A DNA stretch of 64,000 nucleotides from Nocardioides malaquae (GTDB lineage Bacteria; Actinomycetota; Actinomycetes; Propionibacteriales; Nocardioidaceae): contig NZ_JADCSA010000004.1 of assembly GCF_015070385.1 (NCBI RefSeq), positions 149,446 to 213,445 on the forward strand, in the 5' to 3' direction. Position 1 is the first letter of the stretch. Each line of letters begins with the position of its first letter. Positions 61,057-64,000 of the stretch are shown one piece after another. A program made the position numbers and the translations under genes. Under the pieces are notes generated by a model. It ran no database searches. It was not told where the DNA came from and saw nothing but the letters and a program-made list of their open reading frames with translations.

Positions 61057-61293
61057 TCAGCGTCCGGTCGAGGTGTACGGCAGGAGGGCGACCTCGCGGG
61101 CGTTCTTGACCGCCATGGCCACGTCACGCTGGTGCTGGACGCAGTTGCCGGTCACGCGACGCGCACGGATCTTGCCGCGGTCGGAGATGAACTTGCGGAG
61201 GAGGGTGGTGTCCTTGTAGTCGACACCGGTCGCCTTCTCCTTGCAGAACTGGCAAACCTTCTTCTTGGGCTTGCGAATCACTGCCTTGGCCAT
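61057..61293 (-). CDS. rpsR: Ribosomal protein bS18, zinc-binding form
   Basis: 78 residues from ATG 61293. The N-terminal VCQFCKEK and NCVQHQRD give the Cys set of the zinc-binding (C+) type. The core [25 protein letters not shown] is standard bS18. It binds 16S rRNA with bS6. Actinobacteria often carry a second, zinc-free copy elsewhere that is induced by zinc shortage. Confidence 0.98.
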   Translation of the reverse strand: MAKAVIRKPKKKVCQFCKEKATGVDYKDTTLLRKFISDRGKIRARRVTGNCVQHQRDVAMAVKNAREVALLPYTSTGR

Positions 61294-61390
61294 TGTGGTG
61301 CTTCCTTTCTAGAAGCCCGGCCGTGCGGCCGGAATGGTTGAGGTGTATTCGGATGGGTTGACGGATCCACCGTCAGGGAGGTGCGAGGGG

Positions 61391-61987
61391 TCAGAACGGG
61401 GGCTCGTCGGAGCCCACGCCCGGGGCGCCCCACGGGTCCGGCTGTCCGCCGCCGCCCTGGGGGGCGCCGTAGCCACCACCCTGGGGCTGCTGCGGGGCCG
61501 GGGTGCCCCACGGGTCGTCAGCCTGCTGGCCGCCGCCGAAGCCGCCGCCCGCCTGCTGACCGCCGCCACCGCCGAAGCCGCCACGGTTGCCGCCGCCTCC
61601 GCCGAAGCCACCGCCCCCACCGCCGGAAGCACGCGTCACCTTGGCGGTGGCGTACTTCAGCGAGGGGCCGATCTCCTCGACCTCGAGCTCGACGACCGTG
61701 CGCTTCTCACCCTCACGGGTCTCGTACTGGCGCTGCTTGAGCCGTCCCTGCACCACGACCCGCATGCCCTTCTGGAGCGACTCGGCAACGTTCTCCGCTG
61801 CCTGGCGCCAGATCGAGCAGGAGAGGAACAGCGCGTCGCCGTCCTTCCACTCGTTGGTCTGCCGGTCGAAGGTCCGCGGCGTGGACGCGATCCGGAAGTT
61901 GGCCACGGGTGCCCCCGAGGGGGTGAAACGCAGCTCCGGGTCGTCGACCAGGTTGCCGACCACGGTGATGACGGTCTCGCCTGCCAT
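61391..61987 (-). CDS. ssb: Single-stranded DNA-binding protein
   Basis: 198 residues from ATG 61987. The N-terminal OB fold ([38 protein letters not shown]) is standard. A Gly-rich linker with DPWGTPAPQ and DPWGAPG leads to the acidic tip SDEPPF, which in SSB binds partner proteins. It coats single-stranded DNA in replication and repair. It lies between rpsF and rpsR. Confidence 0.97.
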   Translation of the reverse strand: MAGETVITVVGNLVDDPELRFTPSGAPVANFRIASTPRTFDRQTNEWKDGDALFLSCSIWRQAAENVAESLQKGMRVVVQGRLKQRQYETREGEKRTVVELEVEEIGPSLKYATAKVTRASGGGGGGFGGGGGNRGGFGGGGGQQAGGGFGGGQQADDPWGTPAPQQPQGGGYGAPQGGGGQPDPWGAPGVGSDEPPF

Positions 61988-62105
61988 GACAAGGTCTCCC
62001 TTGGGTTAGATCCATCTGGTGGTGTTGCGGTTGGTTCCGCCACTGGCTTGCCGGACACATCGTTGCCGATGCGGCCGACATTTATGAAGGGTCGTGCACA
62101 GGCAA

Positions 62106-62396
62106 TCAGCGATTGCCGGGCTTGATGACCTTCGTGCGCAGGATGGACTCGTTGAGCGTCAGCTGGCGGTCGAACTCCTTGACGGTGGCCGGCTCGGCCT
62201 GCAGGGAGATGACGACGTAGATCGCCTCGGCGTTCTTCTTGATCTCGTAGGCGAGACGACGACGTCCCCAGACGTCGACCTTGTCGACGCTGCCGCCATC
62301 CTTGCGGATGACGTTGAGGTACTTGTCGAGCGAAGGCTCGATCGTGCGCTCTTCGAGACTGGGGTCGAGGATGACCATCACTTCATAGGCACGCAA
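62106..62396 (-). CDS. rpsF: Ribosomal protein bS6
   Basis: 96 residues from TTG 62396 ([27 protein letters not shown], matching the M-R-x-YE-V-M-V start of actinobacterial bS6), with GGAG six bases upstream. A GTG at 62408 is in frame but would sit directly on the ribosome-binding site. The core [22 protein letters not shown] is typical. First gene of the rpsF-ssb-rpsR-rplI operon. Confidence 0.97.
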   Translation of the reverse strand: MRAYEVMVILDPSLEERTIEPSLDKYLNVIRKDGGSVDKVDVWGRRRLAYEIKKNAEAIYVVISLQAEPATVKEFDRQLTLNESILRTKVIKPGNR

Positions 62397-62596
62397 AGCG
62401 GTCTCCACCTCCTCTGGACTCAGGCGGCCGCGGACTTTCCGCGGCAGGAGGGCTTGCGTTCACGCTCAGGTCCACTGGACGGCCCGGGCGCGGTCCGCCG
62501 GGTGGACTCCCATGGAGGAGGCACACGACGAACTGGAGAAGGCTACCAGCGGCCAGGACCGGACGAGGAATCGCTGGCTCCTCCTAGGCTGGGTCC

Positions 62597-63394
62597 ATGA
62601 GCCCCCTCCCGATCGGTGCCCACGTCTCCGCCGACGACCCCGTCGCCCACGCCCGCGCCCGCGGCATGTCGCTGGTCCAGATCTTCCTGGGTGACCCGCA
62701 GAGCTACAAGGGGCCGGTCGTCCTCCATCCCGGCGGCGCCGAGGGTCTGCGAGCCGAGGCCGAGGAGGCGGGTGTCGACCTCTACGTCCACGCGCCCTAC
62801 GTGATCAACGTGGCCACGACCAACAACCGGATCCGCATCCCGAGCCGCAAGCTGCTGCAGAAGCACGTCGACGCCGCCGCCGAGATCGGCGCGAAGGGCC
62901 TAGTCGTGCACGGGGGCCACGTCAACAAGGACGACGACCCGCTCGACGGCGTCGACAACTGGCGCAAGGCCGTCGAGGCGACCGACCTCAAGGTGCCTCT
63001 GCTCATCGAGAACACGGCGGGCGGCGGCAACGCTATGGCACGCCACCTGGAGCGCATCGCGGTGGTGTGGGAGGCGATCGCGACGGCCGCGGGCGCCGAC
63101 CAGGTGGGTTTCTGCCTGGACACCTGCCACGCTCACGCGGGTGGCAACGCCCTCGAGACGGTGGTGGAGAAGACCCTCGCCATCACCGGGCGCATCGACC
63201 TGGTGCACTGCAACGACAGTCGCGACGCCTTCGACTCCGGAGCCGACCGCCACGCCAACCTGGGTGTCGGAGAGATCGACCCCGACCTCCTGGCCTCGGT
63301 CATCCGGCAGGCCGGTGCGCCGGTCGTGCTGGAGACCCCGGGCGACGCCGCGGAGCACATTGCCGACGCGGCCTGGCTGACCGCTCGCCTCTGA
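62597..63394 (+). CDS. nfo: Endonuclease IV (apurinic/apyrimidinic)
   Basis: 265 residues from ATG 62597. It is a TIM-barrel, metal-dependent AP endonuclease for base-excision repair. Metal ligands occur in IGAHVSA (His), VDLYVHAPYVINVA, VVHGGHVN, LLIENTAGGG (Glu) and GFCLDTCHAHAGG (Asp/His). HCNDSRDAFDSGADRHANLGVGEI closes the site. It is a full-length member, followed by a palindrome that could be a parS site. Confidence 0.94.
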   Translation: MSPLPIGAHVSADDPVAHARARGMSLVQIFLGDPQSYKGPVVLHPGGAEGLRAEAEEAGVDLYVHAPYVINVATTNNRIRIPSRKLLQKHVDAAAEIGAKGLVVHGGHVNKDDDPLDGVDNWRKAVEATDLKVPLLIENTAGGGNAMARHLERIAVVWEAIATAAGADQVGFCLDTCHAHAGGNALETVVEKTLAITGRIDLVHCNDSRDAFDSGADRHANLGVGEIDPDLLASVIRQAGAPVVLETPGDAAEHIADAAWLTARL

Positions 63395-63424
63395 GAACCT
63401 CAGCACGCCGATCGGGAGCGGTCC

Positions 63425-63438
63425 GTTCCACGTGGAAC
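63425..63438. promoter_or_regulatory. parS-like palindrome
   Basis: GTTCCACGTGGAAC is a perfect 14-bp palindrome differing at two symmetric positions from the classical ParB site GTTTCACGTGAAAC. It lies downstream of nfo in a region with origin-proximal gene neighbourhoods. It is probably one of several ParB-binding sites for chromosome segregation. Confidence 0.65.
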
Positions 63439-63587
63439 GAGAACTTCCCGACGAATCCCGCGGTTTCGCGTCACGACACCGGAGTCCGTCCGTCCCACAG
63501 GTGTACACCTCGGGTCGAGGAGTGGCGGACCTGTCCCCCTGGGGAGGACAGGTCCGCCTACCCGTGGCTCCCGGTAGCCTCGAGGCC

Positions 63588-64000
63588 GTGTCTCCACACT
63601 CCTCCCCGTCCTCGCTCGCCTCGCCCCTGACCCTGCGCACGGTCACCGCCGCCGAACACCTCGCGTACGTCCGCAGCCAGCCGTCGGCGTCCTTCCTCCA
63701 GGTGCCGGCGTGGGGCCCGGTCAAGGCGGAGTGGAGGCACGAGTCGCTGGGGTGGTTCCGTCGCACGGACGCGGGCGAGGAGATGGTGGGCGCCGCGCTG
63801 GTGCTCTACCGGCAGCTGCCGAAGGTGAAGCGCTACCTCGCCTACCTGCCCGAGGGCCCGATCCTCGACTGGGCCTCGCTGGCCGACCCGGAAGTGCGGC
63901 TCGCTGACTGGCTCGGCCCGCTCCGCAGTCATCTGAAGCAGAAGGGCGCCTTCGGCATCCGCATCGGCCCGCCGGTCGTGACCCGCCGCTGGTCGGCGGC
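63588..64000 (+). CDS. FemAB-type peptidoglycan aminoacyltransferase, 3' end outside window
   Basis: The first ~137 residues from GTG 63588 are visible. SASFLQVPAWGPVKAEWRHESLGWFRR and ALVLYRQLPKVKRYLAYLPEGPILDW are characteristic of FemX/FemAB proteins, which add amino acids to the peptidoglycan stem using aminoacyl-tRNA. The N-terminal acyltransferase (GNAT-like) subdomain is complete up to about GIRIGPPVVTRRW. The rest lies beyond base 64000. Confidence 0.85.
   Translation, partial: MSPHSSPSSLASPLTLRTVTAAEHLAYVRSQPSASFLQVPAWGPVKAEWRHESLGWFRRTDAGEEMVGAALVLYRQLPKVKRYLAYLPEGPILDWASLADPEVRLADWLGPLRSHLKQKGAFGIRIGPPVVTRRWSA

Noticed and set aside
1-64000. CRISPR array or cas genes
   Set aside because: No regularly spaced repeats and no Cas-like proteins; the palindromic repeats are isolated or in pairs.
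1-64000. tRNA or rRNA genes
   Set aside because: No T-loop or rRNA signatures found by eye; a short tRNA-like stretch near 43.17 kb lacks the T-loop consensus.

Overview
The window is high-GC DNA with strong third-position G/C bias, GTG/TTG starts and conserved gene neighbourhoods (rpsF-ssb-rpsR-rplI, MATE transporter, dnaB; serS with a DUF4446 gene and prephenate dehydratase) typical of an actinobacterial chromosome. Nocardioidaceae (Nocardioides-like) is my best guess, an inference from gene style rather than a search. These housekeeping genes, a parS-like palindrome at 63425 and DnaA-box-like sequences upstream of dnaB suggest an origin-proximal location.

Region 1 (1-26.1 kb) is mostly core or species-level genes: serS (cut by the window start), a PAP2/diacylglycerol-kinase fusion, pheA, a secreted M4 metalloprotease, a hotdog thioesterase, a membrane alpha/beta hydrolase, GNATs, a methyltransferase, an acyl-CoA dehydrogenase, an MTHFR-like protein, two paralogous secreted SGNH hydrolases, several lipoproteins, an nsrR-hmp nitric-oxide detoxification pair, a TAP-type secreted peptidase/esterase, a flavin monooxygenase and two SRPBCC proteins.

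Region 2 (26.1-32.3 kb) is a compact minus-strand biosynthetic operon. A flavin monooxygenase, a protein with an arylamine-N-acetyltransferase-like Cys-His-Asp triad, a nucleoside-deoxyribosyltransferase-like protein, a fatty-acyl-AMP ligase, a discrete acyl carrier protein and a DUF6506 protein all overlap by 1-4 nt. A Sfp-type phosphopantetheinyl transferase lies just upstream. I know of no described pathway with this set; it is the best candidate for an undescribed system, probably making an N-acylated or N-oxidised lipid-like metabolite.

Region 3 (32.3-40.5 kb) holds surface and exported proteins (two plant-type leucine-rich-repeat proteins, a lipoprotein with propeller-like repeats), a VOC protein, a SigE-family ECF sigma factor with a coupled membrane protein, and an SRPBCC protein.

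Region 4 (40.6-55.15 kb) looks like an acquired defence island inserted immediately 3' of dnaB. It carries an OLD-family nuclease, an NYN RNase-like protein, a membrane-protein pair, an MbcA/ParS-like antitoxin-like gene, a type I restriction-modification operon with two different HsdM genes, one HsdS and one HsdR, and a coiled-coil CHAT protease. A perfect 14-bp inverted repeat brackets it. No integrase or transposase is visible.

Region 5 (55.15-64 kb) is core again: dnaB, a MATE transporter, DUF305 and DUF1622 membrane proteins, a frameshifted small secreted protein, rplI-rpsR-ssb-rpsF, endonuclease IV and the start of a FemAB-type transferase. Two families of palindromic repeats (47 bp, two copies; 48 bp, three copies) sit at 3' gene ends, four of the five between convergent genes, and probably act as bidirectional terminators or mobile hairpins.
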